From Epiperipatus broadwayi (Eukaryota; Onychophora; Udeonychophora; Euonychophora; Peripatidae), in the NCBI GenBank assembly GCA_028023455.1, contig JAQFVV010000018.1, positions 4,859,800 through 4,923,799 on the forward strand: DNA of 64,000 nucleotides, written 5' to 3'. Shown one piece after another: positions 14,756 to 29,066 of this stretch (positions are counted from its first letter, which is position 1; every line of letters starts with the position of its first letter). Position numbers and translations under genes: made by a program. Below the pieces are notes generated by a model. The model worked only from the letters and a program-made list of their open reading frames with translations, searched no databases and was not told where the DNA came from.

Positions 14756-14940
14756 AACAATGTTTACACATAAACGGATAAATGATGGATTTAATCATAG
14801 AATTAAATATGGATGAAATTCTTTTATTGTAAGGAATCTAATGTTAAAAAGAAATATGCTATGTACTTGAAAAGAAAGATTTTTATAAAATGTTTTATAA
14901 AAGTTCATTTATGGATCTGAGACCTGGACATTTTATATAA
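14756..14940 (+). mobile_element. LINE fragment with the YGSETWT motif (RTE-like RT)
   Basis: Across frameshifts the segment reads NHRIKYGW-like, then MYLKRKIFIKCFIKV, then YGSETWT (TAT GGA TCT GAG ACC TGG ACA at 14910-14930). The block 'RIK.GW...LKRK.F.QC.LPV..YGSETWT' is a hallmark of RTE-type endonuclease/reverse transcriptases. The copy is short and interrupted by stops. It is not contiguous with the other LINE pieces and is probably a separate old insertion. Confidence 0.65.
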
Positions 14941-16439
14941 GAGCAGTTCTGAGACCTTAATACTACATAGTAAAATATAAAGTGATATACATTGATATCA
15001 ATAAGAAGACAATGAAAACCACAAACATAGCTGATAGAACCAGCAGATATTGTCATCAAGTAAAACAAGAAACAAAAGTAAAGATAAGTCAGAACATATT
15101 TTTAAAAAAGATAAAAATAAATGAATCACAAAAAATCAAAATGGATTTTTTAAAAAGGACAACATGTAGATGAGATTTTAAACTTTGCTGCACTGATGAT
15201 TAAAAATAGAGCAGTAAACATGAACTTAACAACAAAAAAAATATGACTTAAAATAAATATTAGAAAGATTAAAAAAATGACTGATGAGTTTTCAAAAATG
15301 TTATCCAGAGTTTTTATCCAGGCATGTAAAACATTCACAATTTTAATTTTTTTTTTTTTTTTTCAAATATCTATCTTTTTATGAAGATATATTTTTGTTG
15401 GAACTTTATGAATTGTGTGGAAATTGAATGGAACAAAAGTATGTGCAGTAAATTTTTATTTATTATACTCATTTACTAAATTCAGTTCAATTTAAAAATT
15501 GACAGTATATCCAATGTTTAATATAAATCCAATAATTAATTATTCTGTAACTTCAAATTTAATCAAATAAGTTATTTTATAAATGCAAATTTATGAGAAA
15601 CTTGAAAAGTAATTAATTGTAAACAATCTCTGAATGTCCCAGTATGAAGCATAGGCTTTACCCAACTTTCTCTCAAAAAGAAATAATGAGCGGGAAAATA
15701 TTATCTTCCAACTATAGTAAGGGTTTTTACTCATTTTTTCAATTTAGTTACTAGCTAAAATAATTTCTATTTATTGGCAAGTAATTGTATTTTTAGTTAT
15801 GTGACTATTGAATAAATAATAATAATAAATCTATGGCTCAAGTTTTACTCAAAATTAAATCCAAAATTGAAACTATGGCAGAACAAATATTTAGCCACCA
15901 AGCCATGAGACAATTTAAAATAAAATACAAATGTTTCAACAATCAAAGTGGTAATGGAAATTGTATTTGTTTTATAGTACTATGATATGTTAATGATTTT
16001 TTTTAATATCTATATTTTATTCACTCTGGTTACTATTAAAAAAAGTATACTGTAGTATTTAAATATATTTCTTAATTGTTTTTATCAAAAATGTTAAGAA
16101 ACGTAAAAAAAAAAAATTCCCATTCTCAAAAAAAAAAATGTATTGAATTTGATCCAAAATATTGGGTCAAATATAGCCTACGATTTGTAATAAGAAATTA
16201 CCAAATTAAAAAAATTATAAATATACTGGGCAAATTATTAATTTAGATAACAATACAATGAATAAAATTAATGATGCAATTTAACTTAATAGATAAATTG
16301 TTTTGGTAATAAAAAATTAAAAAATAATTATGCTTAATTATTTCCTTTATGAATTTGATTTAGTCCACATACATGATAAAAAAGTATAAATTTATGTAAA
16401 AATTGTTAACTCATCAAAAATGAAAATACACAAGGAGGA
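14941..16439. other. Intergenic AT-rich DNA, nothing recognised
   Basis: Poly(T) tract at about 15345-15363, several A tracts, and short frames at 14982-15173 (plus) and 15150-15338 (minus) with no recognisable product. Confidence 0.45.
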
Positions 16440-16670
16440 AATACCAAATATCACTTAAACAAAAGATGGCAATAGATGGATAATTAAATTCTGGACTACA
16501 AATGATGTTATAGGACCTTAAAAAAGCCTGAATGAAAAATAAATAAATAATTAAATATTGATTCAATGACATAGAGAAATATATGGATAAGTATTAAAAT
16601 AAATTCAAAGAGAACTTTATCCGAGGCATATTATTATCAATGGTATGAAAATGATAATTATTTGATAATT
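16440..16670 (+). mobile_element. RTE-type LINE 3' end, highly degraded
   Basis: Similar in order and content to the LINE tail at 9133-9434. It has a WTIEILNW-like stretch (16455-16500), a KKPE remnant of the basic KRP motif, then NIWISIKINSKRTLSEAYY with a following QW (about 16575-16645). This matches the 'W...AQ.R..W..L.EAYV.QW' ending of these reverse transcriptases. It ends in a TGATAATT-type run. Many stops; dead copy. Confidence 0.55.
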
Positions 16671-19324
16671 TATTAATAGTTGAAATAAATTAATAATAAA
16701 TATTTTAGTTTTCATAGTAAATAAAATAAAATAGTTGAAAGAAATCTTCAAAGTATTTGTAGTTTGCTAAATAATTTATTATCTATGAATAACTTAATAA
16801 TTTTAGAAAAAAAGAAAATGTAATAATAATTTAAAAAAGCTAATTAGATAAAATTTATTGTTCTAATGCTTAATCTGTTCTAAATATTTATTTAATTATT
16901 ACATAATTGTTTTTGTCTAGCAAGAATGGTTGGGATATATTGTATAATTACTGCTTTATCCTTTGAACAGAATAAAATTCAATAATTTAGAAAGAAATTC
17001 CACCTTGTATGAAATGTTTTTAGCATTCATTATTGTTTTCCACTGATTTTCAATAATAAAAAAAGATTCAAAAATTATTAATAACTAGTATAATAGTCAG
17101 GAATAAAGAAAAAGGTCTTACTAAATTATATATAAAGTCTAGTATTTAGATCTTTTTATTAAAAAAAAATTTTTTTTAAATTTGTTATATCTTTTTCTAT
17201 TTATCAGTGAAATAAATAAGCAAGTGTCAATTTTCTCATTGGTTATTGGGATGATTTCTTTCTTATAGAACTAGATATGCTTTTCCAATTTTTTAGTCTC
17301 TCTTAATCACAGGTTCAATATTATGGATTTTTTCATTTCTATATTCTCTTGTTACGCAACGTTTTATACAATTTTTGTCAGCAGTAGAATCCTCTCTTTG
17401 CTTTATTCTGAGTCTATTTTTTTTCTTCTCGGTGGTTTCTTAATTAATAACTTCTAATTCATATCATCATGATTTTTAATAATATAATCCAATCACATTC
17501 AGTCTTTATTCCTTCTTATTACGTCATATGTCTATTGCAAATATAGAGGCAACTCATCCATAAGCACTGAAATTTTAGACTTTCAGCTTTTAATTCAAAA
17601 TATACACACAATAGAATTGTTTGAAATTTGAAGGAAATAATGCAAGACAATATTGGAAGGTCCACTTCCTCGATATAATATAATTATCCTCTATTGCCAA
17701 CAGTCATTTCAATAATAAATCAAACGTTTTAAATATTTGAACTTTAACATTATAAGATTTTTATAAGTGGAAATAGATATATTTAAACTCATAAGCACTA
17801 ATTATATAAACTTATTATCCTGTCTATTTCAAATTACTCAAGAATATTTATATCACTTTATCTACAGGTTTAAAAATAAATAATCATTCTTTTTTTCATT
17901 AAAGATAAATAATCATTCTTTTTTTTCTTCATTCATTCATTAATAGCTAATTAAACTTAAATATAATTTTTTTATAATTTTAAATTCCATCATAGAAATA
18001 TGATGTTTCAAATATATATAAATGAGTTAGATACTTTAAACAATTATTCAAAATCTTTGCAGAATGCATTAGTTGCATGTGCTGAGAATTGCATGAAACA
18101 GCATCTTTCAGCAAACATTTGGTTTGTTTTCCATATTCCAGTCATTGTCACTGTTTCCAAATCTATGGCGCTTCTATAAATAAATTCTTTGTAAGATTTG
18201 ATTGCATTTATAATCACATAATATTTCAATACATTTATATATATTTAGCCCAGCAAAATGCAGCTACATATATAAAATACATGTAAATTCAAATAATTTA
18301 TATTAACAAATAAAAATGGCATATATGAGAATGGGTGTAAAACATTATACTGTATATAATCATAAAAATAATTTAGATAAATAAAATTGTTTCTGAGTAA
18401 ATAGATGCAGTCTTTTCGCAAAAGTAATTAGATTATAGAATAAAAAAACTTGATCATCATCATTTGAAGTTAACCCTTAATAAATATTATTACAGCATCT
18501 AGGATTCAAAACTTATTACATTGTTATGACGACGCCATTGCAGATGCAAAATTGCCGGTTCCAGTTTTCTTTATCAAACCTATGCAGGGACTTTTTGTAA
18601 AATGTATTTTTACATTATTCAAGATTATTAAGATAGATAATACTTGAATATTAAAGAAAAAATATTTTGACATTTTTGCTCAATAAATTGTCTTTTCACT
18701 GCCAAAAATTGTAAATTAATTTAAAGAAATAAATATACGACGTTAATAAAAGTCTTCTTCCTGCAAAAACAATATACTTTTATCTTATTGATTTGTCTTA
18801 TTAATATTTTCAAGAAAAATGCTTCAGATTTAAAAATCTATTTTAATGAGAAAGTTATTTATGGTTTTAATGACATATCTTTTTTTACTTAAACATAAAT
18901 CATTTTATGAAAATCAAAAATTTATCGACGAACATACATTTAAACTGGCTTATTTTGCTTCTAGATTTATGTATACGCTTATTCCATTTATTTTAGGTTG
19001 ACTGTATAATATTATGTAGCTAATCGCAGTCTAATAAATCAAAATTCCTATTTTGACTAAATAAGGAAAAAATAGTGGTTATGCAAGAACAAACAATCCC
19101 AAGTTCCTCCATTACCACTACGAAACTAACATCATTTTTTAAAAACACTGTAAATGAGCAGAAGCATCAGCATAAAATAATTGGGATTAATAAGCGTAAA
19201 GAAAATAAAAACTATTTTATACATGTGTTGTAATTTTACTTATATTACTTTTCTTAATTTAGCTCTATAAATTAATTTTTTATTGTTGATGTGTGTATAT
19301 GTCTTTTTAGACAATGTCATCACA
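16671..19324. other. Intergenic AT-rich DNA; one unassigned minus-strand open frame
   Basis: The minus-strand frame 18044-18229 has a balanced composition (SAIDLETVTMTGIWKTNQ, then cysteines and histidines) that looks more protein-like than its surroundings. I do not recognise it, and it has no clear exon borders. Otherwise this is low-complexity AT DNA. Confidence 0.35.
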
Positions 19325-19380
19325 CTTGATTTAGTATATATATATATATATATATATACTAAATCAAGAGATCGGAAGAC

Positions 19381-19429
<49 letters not shown>

Positions 19430-19430
19430 T
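19325..19430. repeat. Perfect palindrome on a TA tract, adapter-like motif, second TA array
   Basis: CTTGATTTAGTA at 19325 reads through (TA)n into TACTAAATCAAG ending at 19368, a perfect 44-bp palindrome. It is followed immediately by AGATCGGAAGA (19369-19379) and then (AT)n at about 19385-19426. Confidence 0.9.
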
Positions 19431-20267
19431 GTTTCCTGTGTGTCTAACATGAGTGTTTTATTATCTTGCTAGTGTTATTTGTGGCAAAACTGTAACTTTT
19501 TTTTATTAATTAATTGCATAAAAAATGATTAATACCATAACCTTTCATTTAAGAGGTATTTTTAGGTCTCATTTGATAAAGAAACATCCTTAAATGTCTC
19601 ACTTTTTACAATTATTAAAAAATACTGGAGAAGTAAAAACTATTAGTAAGATTATTCAAATACTTCTGGGTGATTTTATGTTTTCTTTTTACTTTTAATC
19701 TAAGAGCTAAAAATTAGCATTCATTTAGATGAAAACAAACTCTGATATTATTTTGGAAATATCAATTCTCTCTCAATTTAACTTAGTAGGCTAGGCACTA
19801 ACTACTATACCTTACTTCCTTTCATTAGCTTAATCACTATTCATATTTATACATAGTCATGTACATTAAACTAACTATATCATTGGGCACATATATCTAC
19901 TTTATGATTTTACCAAGATTTACAGATTGTTTTTTAATGTTGAAATATACTGCTCTTGTGAATTTTCATTAAGAAAAAAATTTATTTAGCACTATGCAAG
20001 AATTACAACAGCTAATTTATCTTACATTATACTAGATGTATCAAAGATCATGTTTCTAATTTATTATAGCTATTCAATTGTTTTGCGGAAATATCTATCT
20101 AGTGAGTATTAATATTGTTGTCTGTATAATAACGTATATTGCAATTGAAAAATTTAAAATGGTATGATATTATTATCAGGCTGTTAATTTTATATAATGG
20201 ATATAGTCATATAAATGCTATCAACAGTTTTATTTGATAAACACAACTGATAACATACAATAATCAA
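19431..20267. other. Intergenic AT-rich DNA, nothing recognised
   Basis: No supported gene. A weak A-box-like motif on the minus strand near 19790-19820 could be SINE debris. Confidence 0.4.
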
Positions 20268-20609
20268 CAGAGCCAGGTCTAGAGGTATTTTCACGTGAGG
20301 AAGGAGGATAACTTTTCACCCCTATGTATATAGTTTTTTATTGCAAGTATTAAATAAATAAATAAATGACTTTGGAAATAAAATTAATTTATTAATTATT
20401 AAATAAAAAAGTCACAGTGTACAGTAATACTACAACAGTAATAGGAACATCAGATTACACATTAAAAATAAAGTCACACCAACCTTAACAAAACAAAAAC
20501 GAAATAAGTATTACACATGAGATTTAATAATTTAATTTAATAATGGATACAAAATAATATCAATGATACTTATGTAAATAAATGAAATGTCCCATATAAA
20601 AAAAAAAAT

Positions 20610-23059
<2,450 letters not shown>

Positions 23060-23639
23060 TTCATTTTTCATTACATTACAAATAAAAATGGAAAATAATA
23101 TTGCAATCATAATATAATGTAATATACAATGAAACATTTTTTTTACAAATTTATGCAATAGAAAACTTATCTTAAGTTTAATGTATTTAAAATAATACAT
23201 TTTACTCACTGTCATATTAATACACTGCACAAATAATGTACATTAATAAACAATAAACATACCCAAACTCTCATACTCACTTGGGGGTTCTCACTTGATA
23301 CTATTGATTAAGTGCATCCAAGCAAGTATGTAAGTTTAGACATATTCATATTATACCACTTGCTAGGGTGATATCATATAAGGAAAGAATGTATCAAGCA
23401 AAAACATCCAACACAAATCATTAGTTTGTTACTGCAATATACATTTGGTTTTTTTTACGATTTATTAATTTTCATTTTTCACCAATTTGGCACACTTTCC
23501 CATTGTTCAACTGAGGCAAGTGCCTCATTTGCCTTACCTTTGTCTCAACTCTGGCATATAATCCAATCTAATTTAATCTAGAAACATGAGACCACAGTGA
23601 TCATAGGAGCAATCATTATTTTGAAGTGCTGGAATCAAA

Positions 23640-24620
23640 AAAGATATTATGAATTAAACAAAATAATATTTAATTAACTAACTAATAAAAAAATAACTTG
23701 AGAGGGTCATTAAAATTTCAACATGTTATTTATAGCAATTTCTACTTTATTTTATATAGTGCTACATGATGTGAAAGTTAATCATCTCTGCTTAACCATT
23801 CTCAACAATTATTTTTGAAAAAAGTGAAAATCATCTAACAAACTAATAGCATTCTTATTTAAAACCTTGATATAATCAATTTCATGTTAAAGCATCAATA
23901 TATAAATAAATATATTTTCAGTGACTCAATAATTTACAAGGCAAATTATTTTAACACTCGTTGTTTTACAAAAATCTTATACAAATATGTAATAAATTAT
24001 TATTTGATACTGTACATATGTAATAACTTGAAGCAACATATGTGCCATCTGCTATATTTTCTATTTTATTTTTTACATAGGTAAATGATGTAAAAATATA
24101 CCACTATCTACATAATGCACATTTCAGATTGACTGTCCTTACCAAATACTTTGATATGGACCAACACTAAATGTAGTTATGTCATCTTTATTTAAATATT
24201 ACTAATATGATCTCTTTGACTTAAAAATATAAATTAACAAGTTGATTTATTGAATGGTTCATTAATTTACAAGGCCGAACTACTTTAATAAATCTTGAAC
24301 AAATAAATTATCTAAATATGTAATAAAGAATGATTCCGAACTGTAAATAAAAAATAATTTGAAGAGATATTTCAATTTTAAATGTACTATTAATACTTTT
24401 TTTATATATCATTCTGCATAATGTGAAAATCAACTAATTTTAATAATATATATGCTTCAGAATAATCACTTTTATCAATTGCTTTTGAAGAAAATGACTA
24501 TCACCAAAATCATTCTTATGTATTAAATATATTTGTTAATTAAAAAATGCAATTATTATCTAAATATCAATACAAAATAAGCATGTGATCCCAAACATTC
24601 ATTTTGTTAGGATAATCTTA
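23640..24620. repeat. Diverged tandem repeat, unit about 330 bp, three copies
   Basis: Equivalent points recur at 23698 (TTGAGAGGG...), 24028 (TTGAAGCAAC...) and 24359 (TTGAAGAGAT...), a period of 330-331 bp. Shared blocks include CAATAATTTACAAGGC / CATTAATTTACAAGGC, AATATGTAATAAA and ATAATGTGAAAATCAACTAA / ATGATGTGAAAGTTAATCAT. Copies are roughly 60-70% alike by eye. The array begins right after the hAT element. Confidence 0.65.
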
Positions 24621-27610
24621 ACTCGGAATAATATAACATGATGACTTTTATTAATAGCTTAAATTAAATGAACCAAAAAGTATATTACATGTAAAATTTA
24701 TTAAAATAATGTATAATGACTTAATCAAAATTATTTAACAAAACATAGAAAGATTACAGATATTACCCATGATTATAAACAGCAATAACTTTGTAATGTA
24801 ATAAAATAAATTGTTTAACAAAATTAATTATTGGAAATTATTTTTATATCCAATACTATTATTCCAAGTTTTAAGGACTTGACTTCAGTGAAATATTTAT
24901 TTATAATATTTTTAATTTTTTATTCTATTTTCTGCATGTGGTTTAGAGATGAATGTCCAATGGTAAATATGGTTATTGTTTTTCCGTGTTTAACAATAAA
25001 TAGTTGATGGAACAACATTCTAATTTTATAATCCTTTGTATAAATTTGCTAAAGTTTCCAATTTCAAATTTTCTGAATATGAATGGTTTGGTTGGTAGTA
25101 TATAGCAATGTGGACATGGAAATCTTAATAAACTGATTGAGCTGATTTAGACAAACATTATTATAAAATCCATATATGGCAATAGTTCTTAGTTCATTTT
25201 TATAGAAACTAGTATTAATCTACAGAACTTATTCACATAGGTTTACTGGAGAAAGTCAACTAGCAATATTTTTTATTTCTTTTTGTAAACAAAATTCGAC
25301 TAACTGGCTCTCAGAATGGTTTATCAAAAGAAAAAAAAAGTAAAACAACCTGATACATGATTTTATTTACATACATGATCTCAAAATTTACAAACATCAA
25401 AATTAATTAAATAATCACACTTAGAACTTAAAAACAAACCTTGTTTACAAATACAAGCAAAACACATATTAAGACTATACTTTCTGTATACGTTTAATCT
25501 TATTTATATTACAAATAATATACAAAATTGTTTTTAAAATATTAAATTGCACAAATTTATAAAAACAAAAAAACAGTATAGCATAATTTTATCTATATTA
25601 ATATTATACCTAATCATACTGGTAAATTTATTCATTTTTATATAAGATTAGAGAGCAGATGAATTAACTCTTATCCTAGTCCCCTGATAATAATAATTCG
25701 AATATATACTTTTAACAAGTATGCTTATTTCTTTCAATGTCCATAATTCTATATTTGTAATGCTAAGAGTTAAATATTATATATACCGGTCATATGTACT
25801 TGGCCTATGGAAAGGCCATAATAATTAATTGGTTGCTTTAACAAAGTTCAATCATGCATGGTATTGCTATATAGCCAAACTACACAAAACTAAATGTAAA
25901 TATGATTCTACAGCAATCTATTTTTTTTCCTTCACTAAATATCACATTATATACATGAATTTATGTACTGTAATGTAAATACTATACCTATTCAGTTCTG
26001 TACTGTAGTCAAAAACACACTTTTTCCTAACGTTTTTTCTTTGAAAGAGTTATAATCCAATACCATATTTTTTTAGAATCCAGAAATGTAGCTGGTATAT
26101 GGAAAGATCATTGTATTTTTTTTTAATTAGTTACCTTAACAAATTACTTCCTTTGCATATAATGCTTCTTAAAAATACGATTATAACGATTTTAATGGTG
26201 GAACAAATAACATTTTATTTTTCCTTAAAAATACATCTTCTAACAAAGAAAGGTTTAACTTGAATATTACATGGCAGTGTTATGGACATTTAAGGATTTT
26301 ATATCTAACATAACGTATAAAAGGCAGATTAGAACTATTATGATAACTTTTTCTTTTGCTATATATAACATGTAATGACTTCTTTTTGTATAGCTACATC
26401 AAAAGTGGGGCTTGTTCCATGATTAGCAACAAATTCTTGAGATTATGGACCAATATGACTTTCATCCATTAACAATGATGTGTTTTGCAAAATATATAAG
26501 TGGAATTAAAATACTGCATTAAAGAATAATTGGGTGGTTCAGTGTTTGGAACTTCATACAAAGTTTAAGCACTCATAATGAAGAAGTGGGGTGATAATCA
26601 ATAGATCTTGAAGCTCCATAGTCAACTAGTCTATCAATACAACCACCTAGTTGATATGTTTATATCTAAGCACTAACCAAAAGTAATAATCATTATTAAT
26701 CATGAATGATTAGCAATCAAAAATAAATCAACAGTGAATCTGATGACAGGATTAGAAATGTATCTATTATAGACCAGGCTCACACAATTGAGCCTTTGCC
26801 AGCTTGGGGCAATTATTTAAACCTTAAGTTGGATGTGTAAACAAAGTGCTAATCCATAGAATATATAACTATAAAAACAATAATGTTGAGATATAAAAAA
26901 CATGCTGATCATCATCAATGCTCTGGTGACTTAGTACCATTAATATACTGGCCATTATAAACTTAATTTCTAATAAGACTAAACTAAAATAATATGTAAT
27001 GCATAGGCTTTAAAGAATATATATTTTAGCACCAACCAGAATATGTTAACTGATGCCTACTGCACTAACATACATCTCCATATGTGTATCAGTCCATTTT
27101 GCATGAATATAGCTTAGAGAACAAGCTCTGTAACTGTATTGTGACCAAAAGATGATGCAATATAATAATTTTTAAAAAACCACTTAGAATTCACTGGAAT
27201 AATTTTTATAATGAAATATAAGTTTATTAATAACAAAAAAATGAAGATAATGTCTAAAAAATAAGGCTATACACATATATAAGCCTTCTGACTTTGATGA
27301 ATATACAAAATTCAAATTATTACATTGTGATTCACATGATTAATATACAAAATTCAAGTTATTACATTATGGTTTACATATAAATTTTAATAGATTTACT
27401 TAAAAAACATTCAGCAGACAGGTATGTGGCTTAATATAAAATGAACATGTTTGAATTGACATTTTAATAATAAAAAATGCTTAAAATTTACACGTGTCTA
27501 TTTGACACACATTGACATATATGCACACATTTATATGGCATAATTTCTGAATCTATTTGACTTGTTATAGAATAAACATTTTTAGTTGTCACTTTTAAAT
27601 AATATAAAAT
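24621..27610. other. Intergenic AT-rich DNA with small local duplications
   Basis: No gene. A short tandem duplication is visible at about 27298-27383 (AATATACAAAATTCAAATTATTACATT repeated with few changes). Weak direct similarity exists between about 25800-25855 and 26095-26150. Nothing else recognised. Confidence 0.45.
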
Positions 27611-27634
27611 ACCACAATGTATTTACATAAACGC

Positions 27635-27635
<1 letters not shown>

Positions 27636-27666
<31 letters not shown>

Positions 27667-27675
27667 ATATATGCA
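27636..27675. repeat. (TA)n microsatellite in a near-palindrome
   Basis: GCATATATAT...TTT...ATATATATGC, essentially symmetric around 27653. Confidence 0.85.
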
Positions 27676-28615
27676 TTTTATAATATTTATTAACATAACA
27701 TTTAAATTGTCTAAATAATAAATGATATTAATTTTTATAATACATAATTAATTATGGATTTAACATATATTTGTGCATCTAGGAATGGATGAGCACATTG
27801 GCATTTATATCCTATATTTTAATTTGTCACAATATATTTTTTCTAATTAATTCAATATTGAAAGTATATAAAATTCACACATATACATGTGTATACAAAA
27901 AATAATAATTTGAATAAGTTATTAAACACTTTTATAAAAAGTTTTATTTTTCTTAAAAAATAAAATAAAATCAATTTTTGTCAGGTCGTTCTACTTTTAA
28001 CAGATTACTGTTAATTAATTATAATATTTCAAAATTGTCTATTCTTTACTTTTTTATTTTTAATCCAAGCCAAATTATTTGCTGTTATTTTTTAAATGTC
28101 ATTTATAGGGAATTACTAAAAACAATTTCATTAATATATATAAAATCATCTGTGGATTGCTCCTTCTTTTATAGATGTGACTTAAGCAAATTATTCATTT
28201 GTTCTATGTTAAATTAAAGGTTAAAATATCATTTTAAGAAATATTAAAATAACTCACTTCATATTTATATGATGCAATGCATTTATCTTGTGATTCCCTG
28301 CATGTATAGATAAACAGCCGCATAAGTATACCAATTTCCTCATCAAGCTTTCTTTTGATGAACTGTTTTTGTAGTGATTGTCATCATCAGAAAAGACATA
28401 AGCAGGCAATTTGTTGGCATTCCATTGGTTCCCTTCCATCTAGGCTTGGCAGACTTCAGGCAAGCAAACTGTCTAGGATTGGACTTCAGGTAAATTAGCT
28501 GTTTTTTAAAATACATTTGTAGCTATTCCCCATTAATAAAATATTTTTTTATTCTCAAACCTAAGAAACATGCTGCTAACTATCTAATTATTTATTTTTT
28601 AGAGCAGCTATATAG
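27676..28615. other. Intergenic DNA; one unassigned minus-strand open frame
   Basis: The minus-strand frame 28254-28439 encodes a polar peptide (EGNQWNANKLPAYVFSDDD...) with mixed composition. It lacks splice context and I do not recognise it. The plus-strand frame 27978-28217 looks like chance. Confidence 0.35.
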
Positions 28616-28617
28616 CC

Positions 28618-28626
28618 AACTGATTA

Positions 28627-28682
<56 letters not shown>

Positions 28683-28712
28683 TGATTAGTGTATATATAT
28701 ATATATATATTG
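28618..28712. repeat. (TA)n tract with directly duplicated flank
   Basis: CTGATTAGTGTATATATA begins at about 28619 and again at about 28682, each followed by a TA array (about 52 and 21 bp). Confidence 0.9.
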
Positions 28713-28954
28713 TAATGGTACATAGAAGGGTATAAGTTTAATAATAAATGGGTGTGCAGAAACCAAGATGTGAGAAATGTGGTACATAAGTATGTAGGAT
28801 ACAGTCATGGATATAACCTAAAATCAAAGAGTATCTTTTATTGATTCCAAACTACATTCAAAATAAATAAATATAATACAGATGCTGACTGGATTTGAAT
28901 TTAATCAAATAAAATATAAAAATTTTATGTATGTACTTCTTATACAGTAAACAA

Positions 28955-29066
28955 ATATCATCTCTAAATGTGTACATGTCATATATATATATATATATAT
29001 ATGACATGTACACATTTAGAGATGATATATGCAATATATATATATATATATATATATATATTGCAT
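28955..29066. repeat. Two adjacent perfect palindromes centred on TA tracts
   Basis: The first is 28955-29028. Its 26-base arms (ATATCATCTCTAAATGTGTA...) match perfectly on both sides of (AT)11. The second follows at 29029-29066: ATGCAA-(TA)n-TTGCAT. Confidence 0.95.

Noticed and set aside
18044-18286. Overlapping plus and minus frames near 18.1 kb as an exon
   Set aside because: Composition is protein-like on the minus strand, but no splice sites, start context or family could be shown. Left as unassigned.
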